A stretch of 64,000 bases of DNA from Thiohalocapsa sp. ML1 (GTDB lineage Bacteria; Pseudomonadota; Gammaproteobacteria; Chromatiales; Chromatiaceae): contig NZ_JABX01000005.1 in NCBI RefSeq assembly GCF_001469165.1, forward strand, positions 62,001-126,000, read 5' to 3'. The notes under the pieces were generated by a model. That model did not search any database. It saw only the letters and a list, made by a program, of their open reading frames with translations, and had not been told where the DNA came from. A program made the position numbers and the translations under genes. This document shows positions 1 through 10,397 of this stretch, in pieces. Every line of letters starts with the position of its first letter. Position 1 is the first letter of the stretch.

Positions 1-1288
<1,288 letters not shown>

Positions 1289-1609
1289 GAAAAACTCCTG
1301 AAATCCTATGGCGCGCGGCGCCGGCGCGCCATCATCGGGATCGACAGTCGGGATCGACACGGGCAGGTTACCGGAAGGGATGCAGCTAAGGAATGCGAAC
1401 GCGCGGTTCGGTCTCGGCCCGGTGGCTGGCCTTGTGGCTGGCCTTGTGGCTGGCCCTTTGGTTGCCTTTGCCGGCCGATGCTTCACGCGGGCGAAGTGGC
1501 GGTGCTATAGTGCCGTGCTTGATCTCGTTTAGTCCCGGTCCGGCATGGAAGCCCCTGTGCGTCGGCACTGCCCACCTTGCATGCGCAGTGACGGCGCCGA
1601 GACACTGTC
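1289..1609. other. Spacer between symporter and small unknown gene, with a 12-bp triple repeat
   Basis: A 321-bp divergent spacer. I see no convincing gene in it. Positions 1422-1457 hold three near-perfect copies of the 12-mer GGCTGGCCTTGT. It should contain the promoters of both flanking genes, but no clear -35/-10 pair stands out. Confidence 0.5.
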
Positions 1610-1945
1610 ATGCAGTTTCGCGTTTTCTACCTCATCAACCGCTCCGGCGAATGCGTGTCGTCCACCAGTGCCGTTGCGATGAGCCCACGGACCATTTGCG
1701 AGCAAATGCTCGATCGCCTGCAATCTGAGGATGACTATCTCGGCATCCTTGACGCCGAGGACACGACCCTCCAGGTGCTGCCCGAGCCCGCGCAGAAACG
1801 CTACTACGTCGAGGTCCCCATCGACGCCGCAAAGGCCTCCTACGGCCGCTATGTGACCCGCGCGGAGCTCGAAGAGCTGGTGCGCTCCCTGCCGCAGCGC
1901 TTCGACGAGCAGAGCATCCCGGGGCTCACCTACCGGCCCTGGTGA
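1610..1945 (+). CDS. Small conserved-looking protein of unknown function, 111 aa
   Basis: A soluble 111-residue protein that I do not recognise as a named family. It has no signal peptide or membrane segment. The composition is ordinary, with an N-terminal MQFRVFYLINRSGE strand-like segment and a charged C-terminal half (RYVTRAELEELVRSLPQRF). The ATG at 1610 has only a weak purine stretch upstream. The stop codon is the first three bases of a decamer repeat array. It stands alone, divergent from the symporter and convergent with lpxD. It is called coding because codon bias is strong and no competing frame looks better. Confidence 0.6.
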   Translation: MQFRVFYLINRSGECVSSTSAVAMSPRTICEQMLDRLQSEDDYLGILDAEDTTLQVLPEPAQKRYYVEVPIDAAKASYGRYVTRAELEELVRSLPQRFDEQSIPGLTYRPW

Positions 1946-2001
1946 GAATGGCTGAGAATGGCTGAGAATGGCTGAGAATGGCTGAGATTGGCTGCATTGG
2001 C
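1943..2001. repeat. Decamer tandem repeat TGAGAATGGC, four perfect plus two degenerate copies
   Basis: Perfect units lie at 1943-1982, then TGAGATTGGC and TGCATTGGC. The first TGA is the stop codon of the preceding gene. The array fills most of the 100-bp convergent spacer between that gene and lpxD. Confidence 0.9.
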
Positions 2002-2045
2002 TGAGCCCCGCTGGGGTGCCGCCGTCCCGCGCCGCAGCCGCGGGC

Positions 2046-3104
2046 TCAGGCTTCCTCGCTGCTGGCCAGGCGCGCACGCAGGGCGGCAAGCTCTCGCTCC
2101 TGGCGGCGCACCTGGCGCAGCAGCGCCGGCAACTGGGCCAGCGCGGCCAGCTCCCGCATGGTCCGCTGCATGTCCCGCGCTGGCGTGCCGAATACCTTGG
2201 CGCCGGCGGGGATGTCCTTGGTGACGCCGGACTGACCGCCGATCAGCGCGCCGGCGCCCACCTCGACGTGATCCGTGATCGCCACCTGGCCCGCGACGAT
2301 GACGCCGTTGCCGAGCCGGCTGCTGCCCGCGACCCCGGACTGGCTCGCCATGATCGTGTGCTCGCCGAGCTCGACGTTATGCCCGATCTGCACGAGGTTG
2401 TCGATCTTGGTGCCCCGACGCACGCGCGTCTCGCTCAGCGTGGCTCGATCCACGCAACTGTTGCAGCCGATATCCACGTCGTCCTCCAGCACGACGCGCC
2501 CGAGCTGCGGCACCTTGCGGTGCGCTTGGCCGTCCCACGCGAAGCCGAAGCCGTCGCTGCCGATGACGGCACCGGCGCGCAACGCACAGCGCGCGCCGAT
2601 GCGGCTGCCGCGCATGATCGTGACATTGGGCTCGATGACGCAGTCGGGGCCGATCTCGACAGCCTCCCCAATCTGTACGCCCGTGGCGATGATGCAGCGC
2701 GCGCCGATGCTGGTGTTGGCACCCACCACGGTGCCGGCGCCGATGCTGATGCCCGCGCCGAGCACCGCGGACGGGTCGATGTGCGCGCCCGGATGGATGC
2801 CCGCCGGCGGCGCCGGTGGCAGGAACAGGGCGGCGATGGCGAAAAAGCACTGGCGCGGGTTGGCGCAGCGTATCAGGAGCTTCTCGGGAAGCTCCGGAAA
2901 GTCCAGCGGGACGACAACCACCTGCGCTCTACTGGCGCCGACGGCGGCGGCCTGGTCGGCGCGCTCGGCGAAACAGAGCTCGGTCGCGGTTGCGGCGCCA
3001 AGGTCGGCGACGCCGGACAGCGCTGCCGAGAGCCCGGCGGGCAGGGCCGCGCCCGGGTCCTGTGCGCGCAGCGCCGTGAGCAGGTGTTGCGGGTTCAGGG
3101 TCAT
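2046..3104 (-). CDS. lpxD: UDP-3-O-acylglucosamine N-acyltransferase LpxD
   Basis: Adds the second 3-hydroxyacyl chain (from acyl-ACP) to UDP-3-O-acylglucosamine in lipid A synthesis, in the cytoplasm. The 352-residue length fits the family (E. coli about 341). The N-terminal uridine-binding domain is followed from about residue 103 by hexapeptide repeats of a left-handed beta-helix, then a C-terminal basic/leucine-rich helix (about 315-352). The catalytic histidine is His242 in [15 protein letters not shown], matching the E. coli active site. It stands apart from lpxA and fabZ, which usually accompany lpxD in gammaproteobacteria, so this may be a solitary or second copy. It is divergent from gpmI across 147 bp. 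Confidence 0.95.
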   Translation of the reverse strand: MTLNPQHLLTALRAQDPGAALPAGLSAALSGVADLGAATATELCFAERADQAAAVGASRAQVVVVPLDFPELPEKLLIRCANPRQCFFAIAALFLPPAPPAGIHPGAHIDPSAVLGAGISIGAGTVVGANTSIGARCIIATGVQIGEAVEIGPDCVIEPNVTIMRGSRIGARCALRAGAVIGSDGFGFAWDGQAHRKVPQLGRVVLEDDVDIGCNSCVDRATLSETRVRRGTKIDNLVQIGHNVELGEHTIMASQSGVAGSSRLGNGVIVAGQVAITDHVEVGAGALIGGQSGVTKDIPAGAKVFGTPARDMQRTMRELAALAQLPALLRQVRRQERELAALRARLASSEEA

Positions 3105-3251
3105 GTTCTTGTACCTTTGGCAGGGAGAGCCGGTGCGCCGGTCCTGCCCGATGCCCCAACCCGTCCGGTCGCGGTCGGCAGCATCGCATAAAGGTCGCCG
3201 CGCGACGATACGATACGCGCTGAACTGTCGGACAATTGAGAGGAATCACCG

Positions 3252-4934
3252 ATGTCCATACAACTCGGACTGTGGCAAGACAGCTACACACCTCCGGCCG
3301 GCCCCGTGGTCCTGGTGATCATGGACGGCGTCGGCCTGGCCGCCCCCAGCGACGGCAACGCCGTGTCGCAAGCGCAGATCCCGACCCTGCGCCGGCTTTG
3401 GCGCGAGCACGCGTCGCTGCAGCTCGCCGCGCACGGTACCGCGGTCGGCCTGCCCACGGACAAGGACATGGGCAACTCCGAGGTCGGCCACACCATCATG
3501 GGGGCCGGCCGCGTGCTGCCGCAGGGCGCCTCCCTGGTGCAGCGCGCGATCGCGGACGGCTCGCTGTTCAGCGGCGAGACCTGGCAGCGCATCATGGCCC
3601 GCTGCACCGGCCCCGGGGCCGGCACCCTGCACCTGATCGGGCTGTTGTCCGACGGCAACGTGCACTCGCACATCGACCATTTGTTCGCGCTGCTGCGCGC
3701 GGCCGATGCCGCCGGCGTCGCGCGGCTGCGGGTGCATCCGCTGCTCGACGGGCGCGACGTGGAGCCGCACTCGGCCTTGCGCTATCTGGACCAACTGGAG
3801 GGGCTGCTGGCGGAGCTGTCGGCCAAGACCGACCGGGACTATTGCATCGCCTCCGGCGGCGGGCGCATGCGCACCACCATGGACCGCTACTGGGAGCACC
3901 CGGAGATGGTGGAGGCGGGCTGGAAGGCGCACGTGCTGGGTCAGGGGCAGCCCTTCGCAAGCGCCGCGGAGGCCGTGGCAGCGGCCTATGCGGCGCCGGT
4001 GTCGTCGGATCAGGACATCCCGCCCTTCGTCGTCGTGGATGGGGCGGGCGCGCCGGTCGGCACCATCGAAGACGGCGATGCGGTGCTGCTGTTCAATTTC
4101 CGCGGTGACCGCGCCATCGAGCTGTCCACCGCGTTCGAGGCGGACAGCTTTGATTGGTTCGACCGGGTGCGGCGCCCGGACGTGCTCTTCGTCGGCATGC
4201 TCCAATACGACGGCGACCTGCTGTTGCCGAAGGAGTGCCTGCTGGTGCCCCCGCCCATCGACAACACCCTAATCGAGCTGCTGAGCGCCGCCGGCGTGCC
4301 GAGCTTCCATGTCGCCGAGAGCTCCAAGTTCGGTCACGTGACCTATTACCTGTTCGGCATGCGCGCCAAGCCGTTCCCGCGGGCCACCGTGCAGCAAGTG
4401 GACTCTCTCGGGCTCGACCCCGAGCAGCACCCCGAAATGCAGGCCGCGGCCGTGGCGGACGCTGTCATCACGGCTGTCGGCAGCGGCGACTCCCGGCTCA
4501 TCGTCGTCAACCTCGCCAACGGCGACATGGTGGGGCACACCGGCAACCTGAGGGCCGCCGTGCGTGCGGTGGAGGCCGTCGATGCCGCGGTGGCACGTAT
4601 CCACGAGGCCACCGTCAGCGCCAACGGGGTGATGGTGCTGACGGCGGACCACGGCAACGCCGAGGAAATGTTGCAATGGAGCGCCAAGACGTCCGCATTC
4701 AAGCGTGACGCCAACGGCAAACTCATCGCCAAGACCAGCCATACGCTGAACCTGGTGCCCTTCGTTATCAGCGATGGCCGCAATCCGCCGGGTTATGCAC
4801 TGCGCCGCGACCTCGCCCGGCCCGGGCTCAGCAACATCGCCGCCACGTTGCTGAATCTGCTGGGCTATGCGGCGCCAACTGCCTATGAGCCATCGCTCAT
4901 TCGCCCGGCGCCCGATCAAGCCGTGGCGGGATAG
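3252..4934 (+). CDS. gpmI: 2,3-bisphosphoglycerate-independent phosphoglycerate mutase, long form
   Basis: Interconverts 3- and 2-phosphoglycerate in glycolysis/gluconeogenesis using Mn2+ and a phosphoserine intermediate. The first metal aspartate is Asp25 in VIMDGVG. The nucleophile is Ser76 in DMGNSEVGH. The second metal site is TADHGNAEEM near the C-terminus. At 560 residues it is about 50 longer than the usual bacterial enzyme (about 510). Its segments FNFRGDRAIE, GMLQYDGDL, SSKFGHVTYY and NLANGDMVGHTGN read like the long plant/trypanosomatid branch from memory. The start is supported by AGAGGA 8 bases upstream of the ATG. Confidence 0.95.
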   Translation: MSIQLGLWQDSYTPPAGPVVLVIMDGVGLAAPSDGNAVSQAQIPTLRRLWREHASLQLAAHGTAVGLPTDKDMGNSEVGHTIMGAGRVLPQGASLVQRAIADGSLFSGETWQRIMARCTGPGAGTLHLIGLLSDGNVHSHIDHLFALLRAADAAGVARLRVHPLLDGRDVEPHSALRYLDQLEGLLAELSAKTDRDYCIASGGGRMRTTMDRYWEHPEMVEAGWKAHVLGQGQPFASAAEAVAAAYAAPVSSDQDIPPFVVVDGAGAPVGTIEDGDAVLLFNFRGDRAIELSTAFEADSFDWFDRVRRPDVLFVGMLQYDGDLLLPKECLLVPPPIDNTLIELLSAAGVPSFHVAESSKFGHVTYYLFGMRAKPFPRATVQQVDSLGLDPEQHPEMQAAAVADAVITAVGSGDSRLIVVNLANGDMVGHTGNLRAAVRAVEAVDAAVARIHEATVSANGVMVLTADHGNAEEMLQWSAKTSAFKRDANGKLIAKTSHTLNLVPFVISDGRNPPGYALRRDLARPGLSNIAATLLNLLGYAAPTAYEPSLIRPAPDQAVAG

Positions 4935-5129
4935 AGGCCGCGGCTTCGGAGCAACCATCGGCGTTTCCGTCTGCCGTGATGATGAATGCGATTGAAATGA
5001 TGCTTGAAGATGCCGGGCTTGCCCGCTAGCTTGCTACCAACAGTGCCTACTGTCCGCCGTGCGCCATTGCACCTGCGGCCCCTGGTGTATCGCAATAGCC
5101 GGGCGGCCGCAGGCGCGGGCCGATGGTAG

Positions 5130-5516
<387 letters not shown>

Positions 5517-5541
5517 CACGCAATCTTTCCGAGCACGCAGT

Positions 5542-5569
5542 AAGCCGGGCCATAGGGCCCGGCTTTTTT
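5542..5569 (+). terminator. Intrinsic terminator after sbtB
   Basis: A GC-rich hairpin with a 10-11 bp stem (AAGCCGGGCC paired with GGGCCCGGCTT, three-base loop) followed by six T, 25 bases after the sbtB stop. It is the clearest Rho-independent terminator in the window. Confidence 0.92.
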
Positions 5570-5605
5570 CGTACTGCAACGGTCGCTGGCCCTCCGACGC
5601 CTGTT

Positions 5606-5700
5606 GAAATCGGGATCGGGATCAGGATCGGGATCGAACTTCTACCGCTAACCACATTTGGCTCAAGCTGCGTCGAACTGCGAAACCCTCGTGTCGTGCA
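5606..5700 (+). repeat. ATCGNN-hexamer element with conserved core, copy 1
   Basis: Five near-repeats of GGGATC/AGGATC (5610-5636) are followed by a core reading CTAACCACA..GGCTCAAGC..CGTCGAACTGCG. The same order of hexamers and core recurs near 22036-22163 and, inverted, at 29898-30064. Confidence 0.75.
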
Positions 5701-5716
5701 TTCGCTTGAGGGAAGA

Positions 5717-5775
5717 AAGGGCCAAGGGAGCCTTCCTCGGCCCTTGTCCCTTGTCCCTTGTCCCTTGTCCCTTGT
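5717..5775. repeat. Heptad hairpin followed by five copies of CCCTTGT
   Basis: Arms AAGGGCCAAGG (5717-5727) and CCTCGGCCCTT (5735-5745) pair at 10 of 11 positions around a GAGCCTT loop. The right arm runs directly into five perfect heptamers at 5741-5775. The array ends nine bases from the sbtA stop codon. Confidence 0.9.
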
Positions 5776-5783
5776 CCCTCGGT

Positions 5784-6791
5784 TCAACTGCCCATCAGCG
5801 CCTGCGCGAGCCCGATGTAGAGCGGGATGCCGATGGCGATGGCGACCGGCGTGCCGACCGCGGTGGAGGCGCCGACGTAGGCGGACGGATTGGCCGTCGG
5901 GATGCCTGCGCGCAGCGTCGGCGGCCCGGAGATGTCGGAGCTGGAGCCGGCGATGACGGCCAAGATCACGACGCCGCCGGGGCTGAAGCCCGTGGTCACG
6001 TGTGCGATCATGCCGAGCCCGAACGCAATGAGCCCATGTGTCAGCGGCGCCAGCGCCGCGTACACCGCATACCAGTGTGCCACCTTGCGGAGCTCATTGA
6101 GCCTGGCCCAGGCTTCCATGCCCATAATCAGCATGAGCACGGACAGGAGGCCGCGGAACAGCGGCTCGAAGAAGCTGTCGTAGACGGGCGCGGGATTGGT
6201 GAGTATCCCGAGGGCGATGCCTAGCAGCAGTGCCGACAGCGCCGAGCCCTGCAGGCTTTCCTTGATGATGGGCCAGATCTGGACCTTTTCGCCTTTCCTG
6301 CCGCTCTTTTTTGTCAGATAGACGTTTGCCAGGACGATGGCGGTGACCAAGGCCGGGATGTCCATGAACGGATACAGCGCCGCGGCCCAAGCTTCGTAGG
6401 GGATGTTTTCGGCCTCCAAAACCGCAAGCGCGGCTGCAAGAGTTGAGCCGCTTACCGCACCGAACAACCCTGCTGTGGCGATGCCGTCCTCGGTGCGGAC
6501 GCTCGGCAGCATCGCCAGCGTCCAACGTCCGATAAAGACGATGAGCACGCCGATGGCCACGGCGAACAGCGCCGGCAGCAGCATCTCGCCCAGCTCCGCT
6601 TCGCGGATTTTCATGCCGCCTTTTAGTCCGATCTTCACCAGCAGCATGAAAACAATGAACTTGTAGATCGCGTCAGGGATTTCGAGGCGGCTGCCGAGCG
6701 CGGCAATGACCATGCCGCCAACCAGGAAACCGAGCGTCGGTGACTGCAACTGCGATAGAAATCGCAGCAAGAATTCCAGCAGGGCGTCCAC
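5784..6791 (-). CDS. sbtA: SbtA-family sodium-dependent bicarbonate transporter
   Basis: Polytopic inner-membrane protein. Characterised cyanobacterial members import bicarbonate with Na+ to feed Rubisco. The 335 residues contain about ten hydrophobic segments, including SPTLGFLVGGMVIAALGS at the start, the glycine-rich TAGLFGAVSGSTLAAALAVL, YPFMDIPALVTAIVLANVYL and a late GSSSDISGPPTLRAGIPTANP motif typical of the family. A hydrophilic loop near residue 170 (KKSGRKGEKVQ) separates the two halves. The start is GTG at 6791, with AGGAG seven bases upstream. It converges on sbtB, its expected regulatory partner, 267 bp away. Non-autotrophs also carry SbtA relatives, so the CO2-fixation role is inferred from the pairing with sbtB. 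Confidence 0.93.
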   Translation of the reverse strand: MDALLEFLLRFLSQLQSPTLGFLVGGMVIAALGSRLEIPDAIYKFIVFMLLVKIGLKGGMKIREAELGEMLLPALFAVAIGVLIVFIGRWTLAMLPSVRTEDGIATAGLFGAVSGSTLAAALAVLEAENIPYEAWAAALYPFMDIPALVTAIVLANVYLTKKSGRKGEKVQIWPIIKESLQGSALSALLLGIALGILTNPAPVYDSFFEPLFRGLLSVLMLIMGMEAWARLNELRKVAHWYAVYAALAPLTHGLIAFGLGMIAHVTTGFSPGGVVILAVIAGSSSDISGPPTLRAGIPTANPSAYVGASTAVGTPVAIAIGIPLYIGLAQALMGS

Positions 6792-6929
6792 GTGATCGCT
6801 CCTCTCTTGTTAACGTTAATCGCATCAGGCAGGAGGCGGCCATTGCCGGGGCTTCTGCATGAACCATCAGCAGGCGTTGTCGCTTGGCGGGATCATCCAT
6901 TCCTGCCGCGAGGGTCTGCAATGGCGTCG

Positions 6930-6958
6930 AAGATATGGATTGATATGCAAAATGGCAA
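6930..6958 (-). promoter_or_regulatory. Candidate sigma-70 promoter for sbtA
   Basis: On the minus strand TTGCCA (6953-6958) and TATCTT (6930-6935) are separated by 17 bp in a locally AT-rich stretch, about 140 bp before the GTG start. The -35 matches consensus at 5 of 6 and the -10 at 4 of 6. The remainder of 6792-7474 contains no convincing gene, only repeats. Confidence 0.35.
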
Positions 6959-7124
6959 ATGATTTCACGAGCTCTTTTCGATTCATCAGCGATCGCACTC
7001 ATTGCCATTGCACGCCGCCTATTGGTTCGCGAAAACCGAGCAATGGGGCGGGGAATGTCGTTTGAGTGGGCGCAATCCGCGCCAATGGTCAAGGCCGGTC
7101 AGGGGCGGCCCGTGCCGCGCAAGG

Positions 7125-7172
7125 GGGCCGAGGGCCAAGGGAGCCCTCCTCGGCCCTCGGCCCTCGGTTCAC
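7125..7172. repeat. Heptad hairpin, best-paired copy
   Basis: Left arm 7125-7140 (two and a half GGGCCRA heptads) pairs with right arm 7148-7163 at 15 of 16 positions around the loop GAGCCCT. The 3' flank (TTCACCTGCGGCGACGACCG) resembles the flank of the copy near 37945, showing that the repeat extends beyond the hairpin. Confidence 0.85.
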
Positions 7173-7218
7173 CTGCGGCGACGACCGGATTGCGCGAGAC
7201 AGCGCTCCGCGCACGGGT

Positions 7219-7289
7219 CGGTCTGAGGCGACGCCTCGCTAGCGACAGCGATGAACGCGACTCGCCGGTCTGAGGCGAAGCCGCGCTAG
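7219..7289 (+). repeat. Two direct copies of a 24-bp motif (CGGTCTGAGGCGA...)
   Basis: Copies at 7219-7242 and 7266-7289 differ at two positions. A partial third copy lies at 11531-11543, preceded like the second by CGCGACTCG and there joined directly to a heptad hairpin. Confidence 0.85.
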
Positions 7290-7330
7290 GGGCGGGGTTG
7301 GCGGCGGGAAGGCTTTAAGGCGATTTCTGT

Positions 7331-7463
7331 CAAAAAACATACCGCCTGGCTTGTCTTTTCGCCCGCCTTCTGCGTCGCGGCAGCGGGTGCATAGTTCGAC
7401 TATGCACCCGCTGCCGCTCCTTGAAGGCAGACGAAAATCCTGCGCCAATCGGTACGTTTTTTT
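7331..7463. repeat. 133-bp imperfect inverted repeat with perfect 18-bp core stem
   Basis: The centre is a perfect 18-bp stem (7377-7394 and 7400-7417) around the loop TTCGA. Outside it, TTTTCGCCCGCCTTC (7356-7370) pairs with GAAGGCAGACGAAAA (7423-7437) at 13 of 15. The outermost A-run and GTACCG-like blocks pair again, so symmetry spans the whole element. It sits 11 bp beyond the stop codon of the SanA-like gene. It could be a large bidirectional terminator or a non-autonomous palindromic element. Confidence 0.85.
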
Positions 7464-7474
7464 CCGGCAATCGC

Positions 7475-8323
7475 CTAAGCGGCGTCGTCCGCGATGGGAT
7501 CGCGCAAGCGCACGGTCTCTGGCTTGCCGAGGAACTTGGGCGCCCGGCCGGTGACGATGTCGAGCACGGCTGCGACGCGGGCGAAGACCTCGCGCGCGCG
7601 CACGCTCAGCATGCCGATGTTGTCCGGATCGCGGGCGGCGAGGCCGCTCGCGTCGATGCCGTAATGGCGGGCAAGAAAGATCGCGCGCTCGGCGTGGAAG
7701 CGCTGGCTCACGACGATGAGGTGCTGCTGGCCGAAAACCTCCTTGGCGCGGACCACGGAGTCGAGGGTGCGAAAGCCGGCATAGTCCAGCGTGATGAAGT
7801 CCGCCGGCACGCCGGCGGCAATCAGGTCCTTCTGCATCGCGATGGGCTCGTTATACCAGCGCGTCGCGTTGTCGCCGCTGACCAGGATGCCCTGAACCTT
7901 GCCGCTGTGAAACAGCGCCGCCGCCGCCTCGATGCGGGCTTGATAAAAGGCGTTCGGCTTGCCGGCGAGGGTGCGCCGTGCGGTGCCGAGCAGCAGCGCA
8001 ACGGGTTTTGGCTCCACGTCCTCGATACCATTGGCCACGGCCCTGGCCGTGCTCTCGGTTACCAACGCGTCCAGTACGGGCGGCACCGCGAGCATCAGCG
8101 CGAGTAGGGCGGCCATCGGCAACAGGAAGCGGCGCAGCCAGCGGTGGCCGGTGGGCCGCGGTGCGCCCGGTGCCGATGCCGGGTCGCCCTCGGCCGCCCG
8201 CGTATCCGCTTGCGGTGCGGCTTCGTGGGTCGAGGTGGGCTTGTCCAGGTGATCCGCCAATTGGGGCTGTCCGAGGATCGCCGACAGAGATCGGCGTGAG
8301 CTTGATTGTAGACACAAAAACAC
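7475..8323 (-). CDS. SanA/YdcF-type DUF218 membrane protein
   Basis: Member of the DUF218 family closest to SanA, an inner-membrane protein linked to envelope permeability barrier function in E. coli. The biochemical activity is unknown. After a polar N-terminal region there is one membrane anchor (about residues 63-85) and then the conserved domain with LLLGTARR, VQGILVSGDN, YNEPIAMQKDLIAAGVPADFITLDYAGFRTLD (split here only by family order) and VSQRFHAERAIFLARHYGI. The 282 residues exceed E. coli SanA (about 239) because of the N-terminal extension. The start is taken at GTG 8323, without a strong ribosome site, so a shorter form is possible. Confidence 0.82.
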   Translation of the reverse strand: MFLCLQSSSRRSLSAILGQPQLADHLDKPTSTHEAAPQADTRAAEGDPASAPGAPRPTGHRWLRRFLLPMAALLALMLAVPPVLDALVTESTARAVANGIEDVEPKPVALLLGTARRTLAGKPNAFYQARIEAAAALFHSGKVQGILVSGDNATRWYNEPIAMQKDLIAAGVPADFITLDYAGFRTLDSVVRAKEVFGQQHLIVVSQRFHAERAIFLARHYGIDASGLAARDPDNIGMLSVRAREVFARVAAVLDIVTGRAPKFLGKPETVRLRDPIADDAA

Positions 8324-8510
8324 CGGTCATTGCCAGAGCGCGGGCGCAACTTGGGTGTGTTTGGGCCGAAATCCCGACGAGCGTCAAGTCCGCGTCGGCA
8401 GTCCTGATCTGCTAGGGTCGCGGTTCATGGCCAAACGGACTCCGGCGTTCGCTGCCGCCAGTGATGGCTGGAGCCGCTCCCACAACAATTGACAGCGCCG
8501 AGCTGCCTCC

Positions 8511-10364
8511 ATGACCGATACCGACCTCATCACCTACTACGTCACCCCGTCGCGCCCGGCGGCGCACATCTTCTGCGTCGAGCTGATGATTGCGGACCCC
8601 GGCCGCGGCGAGCTGACCCTGTCGCTGCCGGCGTGGATCCCGGGCAGCTACATGATCCGGGACTTCGCGCGGAACATCGTCGGCATTGCCGCCGAGGGGC
8701 CGGACGGCCCGGTGCCGTTGGTCAAGCTCGACAAGCAGACCTGGCGGGTCTGCACGACGGACAAGCCGCTTCGCATCCGCACCGAGGTCTATGCGTGGGA
8801 TCTATCCGTGCGCGCGGCGCACCTCGACCGCACGCACGGCTATTTCAACGGCCCGAGCCTGTTCCTGCGCGTGCACGGACGCGACCACGCGCCCTGCCGC
8901 GTCGAGCTGCTGCCGCCGCCGGACCCCGAATGCGCCGATTGGCGGGTCGCGACCAGTCTCGCGCCGGACGGTGCCGAACGCTGGGGCTTCGGCGGCTACC
9001 GGGCCGATGACTATGCAGACCTCATCGACCACCCGGTGGAGATGGGCCGGTTCGACGTCGTCGCCTTCCGCGTCGGCGACGTGCCGCACTGGATGGCCGT
9101 GAGCGGCCGGCAGCACGCGGACCTCGCGCGCCTGGCCGCGGATCTCGCGCCCATCTGCGCCGAGCACGCGGCGATGTTCGGCGAGCTGCCCGTGGACCGC
9201 TACCTGTTCCTGACCCAGGTGCTGGGCGACGGCTACGGCGGGCTGGAGCATCGCGTCTCATCGAGCCTGCTCTGCTCGCGCGACGACCTGCCGGCGCCGC
9301 GGGGCGAGGCGGCGGCTGCGGCCGACACGGCCGCACCCGTCGAGTCCCCGCCCGACGGCGACTATCGCAAGCTCCTCGGGCTCTGCAGCCACGAGTACTT
9401 TCACCTCTGGAACGTGAAGCGCATCCGCCCCGCCGCTTTCATCGACGGCGGGCTGGAGCGCGAGGTGCACACGCGGCTGCTGTGGGCCTTCGAGGGCATC
9501 ACCTCCTACTACGACGACCTTGCACTGGTGCGCAGCCGCCGCATCGACGCGAAGGGCTACCTCGCGCTGCTCGCCGAGACCATCACGCGCGTGCTGCGCA
9601 ACCCCGGCCGGCTCCGACAGAGCATTGCGGAATCGAGCTTCGATGCCTGGACCAAGTTCTACAAGCAGGACGAAAACGCCCCGAACGCCATCGTCAGCTA
9701 TTACGGCAAGGGGGCGATGACGGCGCTGGCGCTGGACCTCACCATCCGCCGCGACAGCGACGACCGCCGCTCCCTAGATGATGTGATGCGCGCGCTCTGG
9801 GAACGCCACGGCCGCACCGGCGTTGGCGTGCCGGAGCGCGGCGTCGAGGCGCTGGCCGCGGAGATCGCGGGCCTGGACCTCGCCGGCTTCTTCGCGCAAG
9901 CGCTGGACGGGACAGAGGACCTGGACCTGCCGGCGGTGTTCCAAAGCGTCGGCATCGAGATGCGGCTGCGGCCGAGTCGCGGGCCGAAGGACTTCGGCAA
10001 CGTCGCCGAGCGCTTCGAGCCCATTGCACCGGTCAGCCACGCAGGGCTGCGCTTCGCGTCGGGCGAGGCCAAGATCGCGGTGGTGCTGGACGGCGGGCCG
10101 GCGGAGCAGGCGGGGCTTGCCGCCGGCGATGTCGTCATCGCCGTAGACGGTCTGCGCGTGGACAGCGGCAACGCGGCTGCGCGGCTGCGGGCGCTGCCCA
10201 TCGGCCGGGCGGTGCAGGTGCACGCCTTCCGCCGGGATGAGCTCATGACCTGCATGCTCACCCCGGCGCCGGCGCCGGCGGACGTGTGCGAGCTCCGCCT
10301 CGACGACGCGGCGCCGGCGGTGGTGCTCGCCCGTCGCGAGGCCTGGCTCGCGAGCGTCGCCTGA
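8511..10364 (+). CDS. M61-family glycyl aminopeptidase-like metalloprotease with PDZ domain
   Basis: Zinc metallopeptidase of family M61. Characterised relatives release N-terminal glycine or alanine. Zinc ligands are visible as His294-Glu-Tyr-Phe-His298 in HEYFHLWNVKRIRP, with the third ligand Glu328 in WAFEGITSYYDDLAL. An N-terminal beta-sandwich domain (about 1-180) precedes the catalytic domain. A C-terminal PDZ domain (about 500-590, DGGPAEQAGLAAGDVVIAVDG) likely binds peptide ends. No signal peptide is evident, so it is probably cytoplasmic. The 617-residue length is normal. birA starts 33 bp downstream on the same strand and may be cotranscribed. Confidence 0.93.
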   Translation: MTDTDLITYYVTPSRPAAHIFCVELMIADPGRGELTLSLPAWIPGSYMIRDFARNIVGIAAEGPDGPVPLVKLDKQTWRVCTTDKPLRIRTEVYAWDLSVRAAHLDRTHGYFNGPSLFLRVHGRDHAPCRVELLPPPDPECADWRVATSLAPDGAERWGFGGYRADDYADLIDHPVEMGRFDVVAFRVGDVPHWMAVSGRQHADLARLAADLAPICAEHAAMFGELPVDRYLFLTQVLGDGYGGLEHRVSSSLLCSRDDLPAPRGEAAAAADTAAPVESPPDGDYRKLLGLCSHEYFHLWNVKRIRPAAFIDGGLEREVHTRLLWAFEGITSYYDDLALVRSRRIDAKGYLALLAETITRVLRNPGRLRQSIAESSFDAWTKFYKQDENAPNAIVSYYGKGAMTALALDLTIRRDSDDRRSLDDVMRALWERHGRTGVGVPERGVEALAAEIAGLDLAGFFAQALDGTEDLDLPAVFQSVGIEMRLRPSRGPKDFGNVAERFEPIAPVSHAGLRFASGEAKIAVVLDGGPAEQAGLAAGDVVIAVDGLRVDSGNAAARLRALPIGRAVQVHAFRRDELMTCMLTPAPAPADVCELRLDDAAPAVVLARREAWLASVA

Positions 10365-10397
10365 GCCGGTCCGGCTAGGTCGGCCAAGGCGCAGCGC

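Noticed and set aside
6859-7273. Small plus-strand open frames (68 and 104 codons) in the sbtA-SanA gap
   Set aside because: No ribosome site or recognisable domain, and they run through the heptad hairpin and 24-bp repeats.
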